From Dyella acidiphila (GTDB lineage Bacteria > Pseudomonadota > Gammaproteobacteria > Xanthomonadales > Rhodanobacteraceae), in the NCBI RefSeq assembly GCF_014863405.1, contig NZ_JACZZA010000006.1:124001-188000 (forward strand): a stretch of DNA of 64,000 bases, read 5' to 3'. Positions 27,405 to 36,439 of this stretch are shown here, one piece after another (the first letter of the stretch is position 1; the number at the start of each line of letters is the position of its first letter). A program made the translations under genes and the position numbers. A model generated the notes under the pieces. The model searched no databases and had not been told where the DNA came from. It saw nothing but the letters and a program-made list of their open reading frames with translations.

Positions 27405-27413
27405 CCCATCGAA

Positions 27414-27429
27414 TCAAACGATCGTTTGA
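27414..27429. promoter_or_regulatory. PsrA-type operator 1
   Basis: TCAAACGATCGTTTGA is a perfect 16-bp palindrome, ten bases before the psrA start. It fits the published PsrA consensus of (G/C)AAAC-N2-4-GTTT(G/C). Confidence 0.8.
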
Positions 27430-27454
27430 GCATACGCGGGGCGATCGGGACGAG

Positions 27455-27470
27455 TCAAACGATCGTTTTG
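27455..27470. promoter_or_regulatory. PsrA-type operator 2
   Basis: TCAAACGATCGTTTTG keeps the 12-bp perfect core AAACGATCGTTT of operator 1. Centres are 41 bases apart, close to four helical turns, which places both sites on the same face of the DNA. Confidence 0.75.
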
Positions 27471-27569
27471 TCCGGCCTGCCGGGGGTGGGGGTCCAGGTG
27501 GGGCGAACGGCGCTGCCAAGCCGTCAGGCGGGGTTGCTTATGGGCTAGAATCTGTCAAACTTTCGTGCG

Positions 27570-27597
27570 CTAAATCCGCATTTCGCGGCGTATTTAG
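27570..27597 (+). other. leader hairpin before ndk
   Basis: CTAAATCCGC at 27570-27579 can pair with GCGG and ATTTAG at 27585-27597, leaving a three-base bulge and a five-base loop. It lies 70 bases before ndk in its probable leader. It could be an attenuator, an end of the upstream unit, or chance. Confidence 0.3.
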
Positions 27598-27667
27598 TTC
27601 TACATTCCACTGGCGTCCATGCCAGGGCCGCCCACTAAAAATAATCCGCATACCCGGAGCAGACCGT

Positions 27668-28093
27668 ATGGCGCTGGAGCGCACCCTTTCCATCATCAAA
27701 CCCGATGCCGTCGCCAAGAACGTGGTCGGTGAAATCTATGCCCGCTTCGAGAAGGCCGGACTGAAGGTCGTGGCCGCCAAGATGAAGCATCTTTCGCGCA
27801 AAGAAGCGGAAGGCTTTTACGCGGTGCACAGCGAGCGTCCGTTCTTCAACGCGCTGGTTGAATTCATGATTTCCGGTCCGGTCATGATCCAGGCGCTGCA
27901 GGGCGAAAACGCGATCCTGAAGAATCGCGAGCTGATGGGCGCGACCAATCCGAAGGATGCCGCGCCGGGCACGATCCGCGCCGACTTTGCCGATTCGATC
28001 GATGCAAACGCCGTGCACGGTTCCGATGCCGCCGAAACGGCCGCAGTCGAAATCGCCTATTTCTTCGCCGCGACCGAAGTGTTTCCGCGCTGA
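27668..28093 (+). CDS. ndk: nucleoside diphosphate kinase
   Basis: Transfers the terminal phosphate of ATP to nucleoside diphosphates through a phosphohistidine, balancing NTP pools. At 141 residues it is full length for the bacterial enzyme. Seen: [15 protein letters not shown] at the N-terminus, [17 protein letters not shown] near 75-90 and the active-site segment [16 protein letters not shown] with catalytic His near 117, then IAYFF. The start at 27668 is the first ATG giving the standard [10 protein letters not shown]-terminus. It begins the ndk-rlmN-pilF-rodZ-yfgM-bamB-der string, 11 bases before rlmN. Confidence 0.97.
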   Translation: MALERTLSIIKPDAVAKNVVGEIYARFEKAGLKVVAAKMKHLSRKEAEGFYAVHSERPFFNALVEFMISGPVMIQALQGENAILKNRELMGATNPKDAAPGTIRADFADSIDANAVHGSDAAETAAVEIAYFFAATEVFPR

Positions 28094-28104
28094 GATGTGA
28101 TGCC

Positions 28105-29223
28105 GTGAGCCAGGTGGAAAAAGTCAATCTGCTCGATTTCGATCGCCAGGGGCTGCGCGAGTTTTTCGCGCAGCTCGGCGAGAAGCCGTACCGCGCCGAG
28201 CAGGTGATGAAGTGGATCTACCACCATCTGGAAGACAACTTCGAAAACATGACCGATGTGGGCAAGGCGCTGCGCGCCAAGCTCGAGGCCTCGTGCTACG
28301 TCGGTGCGCCCAAGACGATGTTCGACAAGGGCGCCGCCGACGGCACGCATAAGTGGCTGCTCGGCATGGACGGCGGCAACGCCGTCGAAGCGGTCTACAT
28401 CCCGGAGCCCACCCGCGGCACGCTATGCGTGTCCTCGCAGGTGGGTTGCGGTCTGAACTGCCAGTTCTGCTCCACCGCCACGCAGGGTTTCAACCGCAAC
28501 CTGGCCACCTCCGAAATCATCGGCCAGATGTGGGTTGCCGCCAAATACCTGGGCAACATCACGCACCAGAACCGCCGCATCACCAACGTGGTGATGATGG
28601 GCATGGGCGAGCCGCTGCTGAATTTCGACAACGTCGTCAAGGCGATGAGCCTGATGCGCGACGATCTGGGTTTCGGCCTCGCCTCCAAGCGCGTCACGCT
28701 GTCGACCGCCGGCCTGGTGCCGATGATCGACAAGCTTTCCGAAACCATCGACGTATCGCTGGCCGTGTCGCTGCATGCGGCCAACGACGAGCTGCGCACC
28801 GAACTGGTGCCGCTCAACAAGCGTTATCCGATCGCCGAACTGGTGGCCGCCTGCCAGCGCTGGATCGCGCGCAAGCCGCGCACCTCGATCACCTTCGAGT
28901 ACACGCTGATGAAGGGCGTGAACGACCAGCCCGAACATGCGCGCCAGCTGATCAAGTTCATGCGCCGGCTGCCCACCTGCAAGGTCAATCTGATTCCGTT
29001 CAACCCGTTCCCGGGTACGCGCTTCGAGCGTTCGGAGCCGGATGTGATCCGCGCCTTCCAGACGCAATTGCTCAACGCCAACATCCTGACCATGCTGCGC
29101 CGCACCCGCGGCGACGATATCGATGCTGCCTGCGGCCAGTTGAAAGGCCAGGTGCTCGATCGCACGCGTCGTCAGGCCGAATTCCAGAAACGCCTGGCCG
29201 AGGATGCAGCACATGCGGCGTGA
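28105..29223 (+). CDS. rlmN: dual-specificity 23S rRNA / tRNA adenine-C2 methyltransferase
   Basis: Radical-SAM enzyme methylating C2 of A2503 in 23S rRNA and of A37 in some tRNAs, which affects proofreading. The 372 residues fit RlmN. The [4Fe-4S]-binding CxxxCxxC is Cys115-Cys119-Cys122 in [16 protein letters not shown]. The second catalytic Cys, which forms the methyl-Cys adduct, is at 343 in [25 protein letters not shown] near 167-180 is also typical. It begins with GTG and overlaps pilF at its end, part of the ndk string. Confidence 0.97.
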   Translation: MSQVEKVNLLDFDRQGLREFFAQLGEKPYRAEQVMKWIYHHLEDNFENMTDVGKALRAKLEASCYVGAPKTMFDKGAADGTHKWLLGMDGGNAVEAVYIPEPTRGTLCVSSQVGCGLNCQFCSTATQGFNRNLATSEIIGQMWVAAKYLGNITHQNRRITNVVMMGMGEPLLNFDNVVKAMSLMRDDLGFGLASKRVTLSTAGLVPMIDKLSETIDVSLAVSLHAANDELRTELVPLNKRYPIAELVAACQRWIARKPRTSITFEYTLMKGVNDQPEHARQLIKFMRRLPTCKVNLIPFNPFPGTRFERSEPDVIRAFQTQLLNANILTMLRRTRGDDIDAACGQLKGQVLDRTRRQAEFQKRLAEDAAHAA

Positions 29224-30007
29224 TCGTTTCCTGCCGGGCCTTTGCGCGATGTTGCTGATTGCCGGCTGCCATCGCGGGCCGGTGATTCCGCCGCCACCGG
29301 CCGATCCCAAGCTGCCGCAGGAAACCAAGGCGCAGAAGGCGCAGAGTGCGGCGGACGTGCATACGCGCCTCGCGCAGCACTACATCGACATCAACAATCT
29401 CCAGGGCGCACTGGAGAAGGTGAAGCTCGCCGTCAACGAGGATCCGACCTACGTTCCGGCGCAGACGGTGATGGCCTATATCTACGAGCGCATCAACGAC
29501 CTGCCGAATGCGGAAATCCATTACCGCAAGGCGGTCGAACTGCAGCCGGACAAGGGCGATACCAACAACAACCTGGGCCAGTTCCTGTGCCACGAAGGCA
29601 AGGCGCAGGAGTCGCTGGGCTATTTCGCCAAGGCCGTGGCCGACCCGTTCTACCAGACGCCGGACGTCGCGCTCACCAACCAGGGCATCTGCCAGCTGCA
29701 GATGGGCGATCGCGCGAGTGCGCTGGGCAGCTTCCGCCAGGCGACGCAGCGCAATCCGGGCAACGCCACGGCCCTGTTGCAGCTGACCAACGCGCTGTAC
29801 CTCAATCACGACTACTTCCATGCCAGTGCCTTCATGCAGCGCTTCGATGCGCTGGGGCAGGCGAGTCCCGAATCGCTGAAGCTTGGCTATGAAATCGAAT
29901 CGCACATGGGCAACACGGACTCCGCCCAAAACTATGTCAAACGGCTAGTCAGCCAGTTCCCGGATTCGGAACAGGCGCAGGCCCTCAATCAAAACGCACG
30001 CCCATGA
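29213..30007 (+). CDS. pilF: type IV pilus biogenesis lipoprotein PilF/PilW (TPR)
   Basis: Outer-membrane lipoprotein (264 residues) that helps the PilQ secretin assemble in type IV pilus systems. It has a short signal ending in the lipobox LLIAGC (Cys19), a Pro-rich linker and then about six tetratricopeptide repeats, for example [33 protein letters not shown] and [16 protein letters not shown]. The start at 29213 is preferred over the ATG three codons upstream because GAGG lies nine bases before it. It overlaps the end of rlmN and the start of rodZ, hence translational coupling. Confidence 0.9.
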   Translation: MRRDRFLPGLCAMLLIAGCHRGPVIPPPPADPKLPQETKAQKAQSAADVHTRLAQHYIDINNLQGALEKVKLAVNEDPTYVPAQTVMAYIYERINDLPNAEIHYRKAVELQPDKGDTNNNLGQFLCHEGKAQESLGYFAKAVADPFYQTPDVALTNQGICQLQMGDRASALGSFRQATQRNPGNATALLQLTNALYLNHDYFHASAFMQRFDALGQASPESLKLGYEIESHMGNTDSAQNYVKRLVSQFPDSEQAQALNQNARP

Positions 30008-31038
30008 TTTCCGAGCAGTCCAATCCGGACGGGCAGGAGGAAGCAACCTCCGCCACACCCGTCAAGACCGCAGTGAACATGGAAGAGAACACTGCCGAAT
30101 TCCGTTTCAACGAGGCGCCCGGTTTCGGTTCGCGCCTGCGCGCCGTACGTGAGGCCCGCGGCCTGGACATCGAAGCCTGCGGCCACGCGCTGCGCCTGCC
30201 GGTGCGCGTGCTGCGCCAACTCGAGAACAGCGAGTTCCAGGCCATCGATTATCAGGTCTACCTCGGCGGTTACATCCGCAAGTACGCGCGCTATCTCGAT
30301 ATCGACGACGCGGAAACCGAGGCTGCCGTCGGCCGCCTCACGCCGAGCCAGCCGCCGCTGGTGGCAACCGGCGGCGTCTCGCATTCGCGCTATCTGCTGG
30401 ATCGCTACGCCACCGCAGCTACCTACGTAATCCTGACCCTGGTGATCGCCGTACCCACCGTATGGCTGGGCATGCGCGGCACGCTGACGCACGACATGAG
30501 CCACCTGGCTCCGCTGGACGCGGCACCGGTAGCGCAACAGGATGCGCCGCCGCCGGCATCGGCCAGTTCCAGCAGCATCGTGAAAATACCGGCGGCCAAC
30601 ACTGCCGCGCTGGCCCAGGCGTCGACGCCGGCGCCGGCTGCTTCTGCGCCGCGCGTGCTCGAACAGCAGCCGTTGCTTGCCTCGATGGTGCCGGTGCCGA
30701 GCCTGGATAGCGACACCAGCATCACGCCAGCTGCCAGCGCCACCAATGCGGGCACGATCGGCAGCGGCAGTCACAGCCTGACGCTCAGCCTGCCCAACAG
30801 CAGCTGGGTGGAAGTCATCGGCAAGGATGGTTCGCGCCTGGAATATGGCCTGCTGCCGGCCGGCACGTCCAAGACCTACCGCAGCGACCAGCCGCTCGAA
30901 GTACGCATTGGCAATGCCACCGGCGCGCAGGTAAACGTCGACGGCCAACCGCTGGGGCTGGATCCCTACCGGCACTCCAATGTGGCGCATTTCCGCGTCG
31001 ATATTCAGGACGGCAAGGCTGCCCCCACGGGTGCCTGA
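30004..31038 (+). CDS. rodZ: RodZ-like cytoskeletal helix-turn-helix membrane protein
   Basis: Bitopic protein (344 residues) that anchors MreB filaments and helps keep rod shape. Seen: a cytoplasmic Xre-like helix-turn-helix at about 38-105 (SRLRAVREARGLDIEACGHAL; LGGYIRKYARYLDID), one transmembrane helix near 140-160 (TYVILTLVIAVPTVWLGM), an Ala/Pro/Ser-rich periplasmic linker, and a C-terminal DUF4115 beta domain (LSLPNSSWVEVIGKDGSRLEYG; QPLEVRIGNATGAQVNVDG). It overlaps the pilF stop by four bases. The next gene is yfgM after a 166-bp gap; ispG and hisS, which often stand here, are absent. Confidence 0.9.
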   Translation: MISEQSNPDGQEEATSATPVKTAVNMEENTAEFRFNEAPGFGSRLRAVREARGLDIEACGHALRLPVRVLRQLENSEFQAIDYQVYLGGYIRKYARYLDIDDAETEAAVGRLTPSQPPLVATGGVSHSRYLLDRYATAATYVILTLVIAVPTVWLGMRGTLTHDMSHLAPLDAAPVAQQDAPPPASASSSSIVKIPAANTAALAQASTPAPAASAPRVLEQQPLLASMVPVPSLDSDTSITPAASATNAGTIGSGSHSLTLSLPNSSWVEVIGKDGSRLEYGLLPAGTSKTYRSDQPLEVRIGNATGAQVNVDGQPLGLDPYRHSNVAHFRVDIQDGKAAPTGA

Positions 31039-31204
31039 AGCGCGGGGGACGGGGCGGTCGGCGAGTCCCCTCGCTCATCCTTGATCGGTTATGCTTGCGC
31101 ATTGTCCGTCCCGCGGACGGGCAGCGCTGGCTGCCGCCGGATTGCGGCGGCTCGAAGAACACCCTTTTGGCGCCTTCCGGCGTCGCTTGCGATACGGTGA
31201 TTGC

Positions 31205-31855
31205 ATGGCATTTGATGCATACGACGACTACGAACAGAGCGAACGCGTACAAAAATGGCTGCGGCAGAACGGCCTGTCGATCGTCGTGGGTGTCGTCATC
31301 GGTTTGATTGCCATCTTCGCTTACCAGCAGTGGCGCAATCACCGCGCCGGTCACGAACTCGCCGCCGCAGCGCTGTATCAGCAGCTGCAGTCGGTGATTG
31401 ATACGGGCAACACCACCGCCTCGGATCTGTTCATTCAGCAGCTGATGAACGATTACGCCGAAACGCCTTATGCCATGTTCGCGGTCAGCGACCGCGCCCG
31501 CCGCCAAGTCGAGGCCAAGCAATTCGACAAGGCGCTGGAGTCGCTCTCCTGGGCTGAACAGCACGCACCGAGCCCGGAATTGAAGGCGCTGGTGGAACTG
31601 CGCATCGCGCACGTGCAACTGGCCAAGGGCGATGCCCAGAACGCACTCGCGGCGCTGGATCGCATGCCGGCCGACAGCTATGCCATCGATGGCGAGGAAC
31701 TACGCGGAGATGCGCTGGTCAAGCTAGGTCGGCGCGACGATGCCCGCAAGGCCTACGAGGCTGCCGTGAAAGCCATGGGGCCGCACGCGCAGGCGGGCAA
31801 TGAAGTGCAATTGAAAATCGACGATCTGGCCGTGGCCGGGAAGCAGGGTGCATGA
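31205..31855 (+). CDS. yfgM: YfgM-like periplasmic TPR ancillary protein of the SecYEG translocon
   Basis: A 216-residue membrane-anchored protein. A short cytoplasmic N-terminus (DDYEQSERVQKWLRQNG) and one transmembrane helix at about 23-42 (LSIVVGVVIGLIAIFAYQQW) precede a periplasmic tetratricopeptide domain. The start at 31205 (MAFDAYDDYEQSE) gives the family N-terminus; GGTGA stands upstream. In E. coli YfgM works with PpiD at the Sec translocon and modulates the RcsB response. That link is notable because two RcsB-like regulators occur in this window, though 12 kb away. It overlaps bamB by four bases. Confidence 0.9.
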   Translation: MAFDAYDDYEQSERVQKWLRQNGLSIVVGVVIGLIAIFAYQQWRNHRAGHELAAAALYQQLQSVIDTGNTTASDLFIQQLMNDYAETPYAMFAVSDRARRQVEAKQFDKALESLSWAEQHAPSPELKALVELRIAHVQLAKGDAQNALAALDRMPADSYAIDGEELRGDALVKLGRRDDARKAYEAAVKAMGPHAQAGNEVQLKIDDLAVAGKQGA

Positions 31856-33057
31856 AACGTTTTGGGCTGATCGTATTGACCGCTTCGCTGGTAGCCATCG
31901 CGGGCTGTCATTCCTTCAAGAAAGAAAACATCCAGCCGCCGACGCCGCTGGACAAGAATTTCAAACCCACGGTGCAAGTGACCGAGGTGTGGAAGACCCG
32001 CGTCGGCCATGGTGCCGGCATGAGCGGCGTGCGCATGCAGCCGACGGTGGTCGGCGGCGTGCTCTATGCGGCCAGCACCGATGGTGCGATCGGCGCGTAC
32101 GACGCGGCCAGCGGCAAGACCATCTGGGAAAACAAATCGCGCACCAAGAGCTGGTTCGGGCTCGGCTGGGGTGACAAAAACCGCAAGGACGCCCTCTACT
32201 CCGGCGGCCCGGCGGTGGCTGGCGACCTGCTGGTGATCGGCACGCTGGATGGCCACGTATACGGTTTGAACGTGAAGGACGGCAGCCAGCGCTGGGTAAG
32301 CGCACTGCCTTCCGAAGTGATCGATTCGCCGACGATTGCCAGCCAGCTCACCATCGTGCGCACCCAGGACGGCCGCGTGTACGGCCTGGACAGCAGCACC
32401 GGCGAGCGCCGTTGGGTGAACGATCAGGGCAACGTGCCCCTGCTTAGCCTGCGCGGCAATGGCTCGCTGCTGGTCGCCAATGGCGTGGTGTTTTTCGGCA
32501 GCGACGACGGCAAGCTCACCGCGCTGCGCCTGGATAACGGCGACAAGCTGTGGGAGCAGAAACTGTCCAGCGGTGAAGGCCGCACCGATATCGAACGCAT
32601 GAACGACGCCGATGGCGGCGTGCTGCTCGATGGCAGCACGCTGTACGCCGCGGCGTATCACGGCAGCCTCACCGCCGTCGACGGTCCGAGCGGACGTCCG
32701 ATGTGGGCGCGTCCGTTCTCCACCTACACCTCGCTGGCGCTCAGCGGCAACAGCCTGTTCGGCGCGAACACCGACTCGCAAGTCTGGGCGTTCGACAAGA
32801 GCAGCGGCGCCGACATGTGGAAGAACGACAACCTGAAGTATCGCTGGGTGACCGCGCCGGCCGTGCAGGGCAACTACGTGGTGGTCGGCGACATCGAAGG
32901 CTATGTGCACTGGCTGCAGGCGGCCGACGGTGCGCTGGCCGGGCGTGAGCGTCTTTCCAAGAAGGCCATTCGCGCGCAGCCGGTGGTCGATGGCGACCTG
33001 GTGTATGTCGAAGATGTGATGGGTCACATCGCGGCTTACCGCCTCGGCGCCAAGTAA
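31852..33057 (+). CDS. bamB: outer membrane protein assembly factor BamB
   Basis: Lipoprotein of the BAM complex that inserts beta-barrel proteins into the outer membrane. The 401 residues fit BamB. The signal ends in the lipobox AIAGC with Cys19. The rest is an eight-bladed propeller with repeated PQQ-like blades such as GVLYAASTDGAIGAYDAASG, LLVIGTLDGHVYGLNVKDGS and NYVVVGDIEGYVHWLQ. ATG overlaps the yfgM stop, and der follows by 18 bases, the standard neighbourhood. Nothing unusual. Confidence 0.95.
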   Translation: MKRFGLIVLTASLVAIAGCHSFKKENIQPPTPLDKNFKPTVQVTEVWKTRVGHGAGMSGVRMQPTVVGGVLYAASTDGAIGAYDAASGKTIWENKSRTKSWFGLGWGDKNRKDALYSGGPAVAGDLLVIGTLDGHVYGLNVKDGSQRWVSALPSEVIDSPTIASQLTIVRTQDGRVYGLDSSTGERRWVNDQGNVPLLSLRGNGSLLVANGVVFFGSDDGKLTALRLDNGDKLWEQKLSSGEGRTDIERMNDADGGVLLDGSTLYAAAYHGSLTAVDGPSGRPMWARPFSTYTSLALSGNSLFGANTDSQVWAFDKSSGADMWKNDNLKYRWVTAPAVQGNYVVVGDIEGYVHWLQAADGALAGRERLSKKAIRAQPVVDGDLVYVEDVMGHIAAYRLGAK

Positions 33058-33075
33058 TTCCGGGAACTATGATTC

Positions 33076-34476
33076 GTGCTGCCCGTCATCGCCCTGGTCG
33101 GTCGTCCCAACGTCGGTAAATCGACCCTTTTCAATGCGCTGACGCGTAGCCGCGACGCCCTGGTGGCTGACATGCCGGGCGTCACCCGTGATCGCCACTA
33201 CGGTGTCTGCCGTACTGGCGCACGGCCTTTCGTAGTAGTCGATACCGGCGGCTTGTCCGGTGTCGACGAAGGTCTCGACGCACTCACCGCGCAGCAGGTG
33301 CGGCTGGCCATCGAGGAAGCGCAGGCGCTGGTGTTCGTGCTCGATGCACGCGATGGCCTGCTGCCGCAGGATCGCAGCATCCTTGCCGAGCTGCGCCGCA
33401 GCGGCAAGCCGATCATCGCCGCGGTCAACAAGACCGACGGCCTGGACGCGCAGGATGCGCTGGCCGAGTTTGCCGCCTTCGGCATTTCCCGCACCTTGCC
33501 GCTTTCGGCGGCACACAATCGCGGCACGGAAGAACTGATCGCCGCGGCCTTGCCGCTGCTGCCGGAAGATGTGCACGAAGAGCTGGCGCCGGCAGAAGAC
33601 GGCAGCATCCGCGTCGCCATCGTCGGTCGCCCGAATGCCGGCAAGTCCACCCTGATCAATCGCCTGCTGGGCGAGGATCGCCTGATCGTTTCCGATGTGG
33701 CAGGCACCACGCGCGACCCGATCCGCGTGCCGCTCGAACGCGACGGCAAGCGCTACACCCTGATCGACACCGCCGGTGTACGCCGCAAGGCGCGCGTCGA
33801 AGAGGGCGTCGAGAAATTCAGCGTGATCAAGACGCTGCAATCGATGGCCGCGGCCCAGGTGGTCGTGGTGATGATTGATGCGCGCGAAAACCTCGCCGAC
33901 CAGGATCTCACCTTGATCGGTCATGCGATCGACGAGGGCAGGGCGCTGGTGATTGCCGTCAACAAGTGGGACGGCATGGATGCGTACCAGCGCGAACAAT
34001 GCCAGCGCGCCCTCGAGCGCAGACTGGTTTTTGTTGACTGGGCGAAGCAGGTATTTATTTCCGCCCTGCACGGTTCGGGCTTGCGCGAACTGATGCGCGC
34101 CATCGTGCGTGCGCATACGGCGGCCACGCACGAGCTGGGTACCTCCGACCTTACCCGCACGCTCGAACAGGCTTACGAAAGCTATCAGCCGCCGCTGGTG
34201 CGCGGGCATGCGCCGAAGCTGCGTTTTGCGCATCCTGGCGGCACCAATCCGCCGACCATCGTGATCCACGGCAGCCGTACCAAGCACATCGCGCCGGCCT
34301 ACCAGCGTTATCTGGAAAACTTCTTCCGCAAGCGCTACAAGCTGGAAGGCACGCCGGTCCGCATCGTGTTCCGCGAAGGCGAAAATCCCTACGCTGGCAA
34401 GAAGAACGTGCTGACCGAAGGGCAGCAGCGCAAGCGCCAGCGCATGATTCGCGAGATGAAGCGCCGCAAGCGCTGA
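33076..34476 (+). CDS. der: ribosome biogenesis GTPase Der (EngA)
   Basis: Essential double-GTPase acting in 50S subunit assembly, 466 residues. First G domain: GRPNVGKST near residue 9, DTGGL, NKTD. Second: GRPNAGKSTLINRLLG near 181, DTAGVRRK, NKWDGM. A KH-like domain follows from about 360 (RFAHPGGTNPPTIVIHGSR) with a Lys/Arg-rich end (MKRRKR). GTG start immediately before LPVIALVGRPNVGKS. Last gene of the bamB operon; a REP-type palindrome follows 32 bases downstream and may protect or end the message. Confidence 0.96.
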   Translation: MLPVIALVGRPNVGKSTLFNALTRSRDALVADMPGVTRDRHYGVCRTGARPFVVVDTGGLSGVDEGLDALTAQQVRLAIEEAQALVFVLDARDGLLPQDRSILAELRRSGKPIIAAVNKTDGLDAQDALAEFAAFGISRTLPLSAAHNRGTEELIAAALPLLPEDVHEELAPAEDGSIRVAIVGRPNAGKSTLINRLLGEDRLIVSDVAGTTRDPIRVPLERDGKRYTLIDTAGVRRKARVEEGVEKFSVIKTLQSMAAAQVVVVMIDARENLADQDLTLIGHAIDEGRALVIAVNKWDGMDAYQREQCQRALERRLVFVDWAKQVFISALHGSGLRELMRAIVRAHTAATHELGTSDLTRTLEQAYESYQPPLVRGHAPKLRFAHPGGTNPPTIVIHGSRTKHIAPAYQRYLENFFRKRYKLEGTPVRIVFREGENPYAGKKNVLTEGQQRKRQRMIREMKRRKR

Positions 34477-34508
34477 GCAACCTCTCGCTGCCTTAATTCG
34501 CATCCACG

Positions 34509-34576
34509 GTCATCCCGGCGTAGGCCGGGATCCATGCTTCGCACTCGCGATGGAATCCTGGCTACGCCGGGATGAC
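34509..34576. repeat. REP-like palindromic element 1
   Basis: GTCATCCCGGCGTAG at 34509-34523 pairs perfectly with CTACGCCGGGATGAC at 34562-34576. Inside each arm a smaller CCCGGC/GCCGGG hairpin is possible, and a near match GGATCCA / TGGAATCC extends the stem inward. This is the pattern of extragenic palindromes mobilised by RAYT transposases. It sits between der and the next gene. Confidence 0.85.
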
Positions 34577-34641
34577 GTTGGGCATAGGCACGCATCACGG
34601 CATTGCTCGAGAGCCCGCTTTCGGCGAGCTAGACTACCTGC

Positions 34642-35811
34642 ATGAGCAGCCCCATCGACCGCGATTCCTGGCTGGCCGCCCTGCGCGAGCAGGTGGCTGA
34701 AATTTCCCCCGCCGACGCTTTCGCCCAGCAAGCGCAAGGCGCGTTGCTGGTCGACGTACGCGAAGAAAACGAACGTGCCGGGGGCATGCCTGCCGGTGCG
34801 CTTGGCTTGTCGCGCGGCTTTCTGGAGCTGCGTATCGAAGACAGCGAGCCCGACCGCGATCGCCCGGTCCTGGCCATCTGCGCCAGCGGCCGACGCTCGC
34901 TGCTCGCTGCCGAAGCGCTGCAGCGCATGGGATATCGCCATGTTGCCTCCGTCGCCGGCGGCTATCAGCGCTGGAAAAGCGAAGGCCTGCCGATCACTGC
35001 CGGTGCCCTGGATACAGATGCCGCCGAACGCTACGCACGCCAACTGCGCCTGCCGCAGGTTGGTGAAGCGGGGCAGCTGAAGCTTGGTCACGCAAAGATA
35101 GTCTTGCTCGGTGCCGGCGGTCTCGGCGCTCCGGCAGCCTTGTATCTTGCTGCGGCCGGCGTCGGGCAGCTCACGCTGATCGATGACGATCGCGTCGAGC
35201 GCTCCAATCTGCACCGGCAAGTGATTCATGCCGATGCCCGGGTCGGCATGGCCAAGACCGAGTCGGCACGTATGACGCTGGCTGCGCTCAATCCGCGCAT
35301 CCAGGTGGAGCTGCGCAACGAGCGTCTGCGCGCGGACAACGTGGAACAGTTGTTGCGCGGGCACGATCTGGTGATCGACGGTGCCGACAATTTTCCGGCC
35401 CGCTATCTGCTTGCGGCGGCCAGCCGTCGGCTGGGTATGCCGATGGTTTATGGTGCTGTCGAACGGTTTAGCGGACAGGTCAGCCTGTTCGATCCGCGCC
35501 GTGAAGAATCTCCCTGCTATCGCTGCCTGTTTCCCGAGCCGCCCGACGCCGCGGACGCGCCCAATTGCAGCGAAGCCGGAGTGCTCGGCGTATTGCCGGG
35601 TATCGTAGGTTTGCTGCAAGCCACGGAAGCTCTGAAGCTGGTGCTGGGGATCGGCGAACCGCTGATCGGCCGCTTGCTGTCGTTCGATGCGCTGGGCATG
35701 CATTTCCGTGAAACGCGGCTGCCGCGCGATCCGGGTTGCCCCGGCTGCGGGCCGCAGGCCGTGTTCAACGGCTACGAGGACATCGCGCGCTGGTGCGCCG
35801 CCGCGGGTTAG
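34642..35811 (+). CDS. rhodanese--ThiF/MoeB-type adenylyltransferase fusion
   Basis: A 389-residue E1-like protein that probably adenylates the C-terminal Gly of a sulfur carrier (ThiS or MoaD type) and may deliver sulfur. A rhodanese domain comes first (1-115: ALLVDVREENERAGGMPAGA; active Cys80 in AICASGRRS). The adenylating domain follows (LLGAGGLGAPAALYLAAAGVG from 155; NLHRQVIHADARVGMAKTESA; DGADNFPARYLL), with zinc pairs Cys292/Cys295 and Cys366/Cys369 and the conserved Cys in PNCSEAGVLGVLPG. In MOCS3-type fusions the rhodanese lies at the C-terminus, so this order is reversed. Symbol left open (moeB or thiF). Confidence 0.88.
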   Translation: MSSPIDRDSWLAALREQVAEISPADAFAQQAQGALLVDVREENERAGGMPAGALGLSRGFLELRIEDSEPDRDRPVLAICASGRRSLLAAEALQRMGYRHVASVAGGYQRWKSEGLPITAGALDTDAAERYARQLRLPQVGEAGQLKLGHAKIVLLGAGGLGAPAALYLAAAGVGQLTLIDDDRVERSNLHRQVIHADARVGMAKTESARMTLAALNPRIQVELRNERLRADNVEQLLRGHDLVIDGADNFPARYLLAAASRRLGMPMVYGAVERFSGQVSLFDPRREESPCYRCLFPEPPDAADAPNCSEAGVLGVLPGIVGLLQATEALKLVLGIGEPLIGRLLSFDALGMHFRETRLPRDPGCPGCGPQAVFNGYEDIARWCAAAG

Positions 35812-36371
35812 GTGAGATCGCCGGGAAGCAGCCCGTAGACCACGGCATCTTCCGACTGGCCGTGTAAAAGAATGCGTTGTCGCGCGATGCCCTCGCGCTG
35901 TGCGCCGATGCGTTCGGCGCAGCGCTGGCTGGCGAGGTTGCCTACGGCGGCAACGATTTCCACCCGCCGCAACGCCAATGCTTCGAAACCGAACATGGCG
36001 GCGGTGCGCCCGGCTTGCGTTGCGTAGCCCTGGCCTACGGCCGAGGTGCGCAGCCAGTAGCCGAGATTGGCGCGCAGGTCGCGTCCATCCAGCTGATTCA
36101 GGCCCACACCGCCGAGCAGCCGGTCTTGTGTGTCGAAGATGGCGAAGTCGTAGTGCTCGCCTTCGTGCCAGGCCTGCTGGCAGATGGCGATCCACTGCAG
36201 CGATTCCTGCAGGTCGTAGCCGGCATGGCACCACGGCAGCCAGCGGCCCACGCCGGCGACGGACTCCTGCACGGCCTGATGCAGCGCGGGCGCATGACTT
36301 GCCGCCCAGGGGCGCAGCGATAGCGGAGGGGTGTCGAGCGTCAATGGCGCGGGGCGGTACTGAACGGACAT
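35808..36371 (-). CDS. GNAT-family N-acetyltransferase (RimJ/RimL type)
   Basis: A 187-residue acetyl-CoA-dependent N-acetyltransferase. Features: LSLRPWAASHAPALHQAVQES at the start, FAIFDTQDRLLGGVGLNQLD in the central sheet, LGYWLRTSAVGQGYATQAGR near 105-125 where the pyrophosphate-binding QGYAT loop stands, and RRVEIVAAVGNLASQRCAERIG near 138-158, typical of RimJ/RimL proteins. The acceptor could be a ribosomal protein N-terminus, an amino acid or an antibiotic; sequence does not say. It overlaps the end of the rhodanese-ThiF gene by four bases tail to tail. Confidence 0.85.
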   Translation of the reverse strand: MSVQYRPAPLTLDTPPLSLRPWAASHAPALHQAVQESVAGVGRWLPWCHAGYDLQESLQWIAICQQAWHEGEHYDFAIFDTQDRLLGGVGLNQLDGRDLRANLGYWLRTSAVGQGYATQAGRTAAMFGFEALALRRVEIVAAVGNLASQRCAERIGAQREGIARQRILLHGQSEDAVVYGLLPGDLT

Positions 36372-36439
36372 GTTTGCAAGGTTTGTGCGGCCGGTAGGGA
36401 GTCAGGATAATGTCGCGCTTCGCGGGACGGGAAAACACC

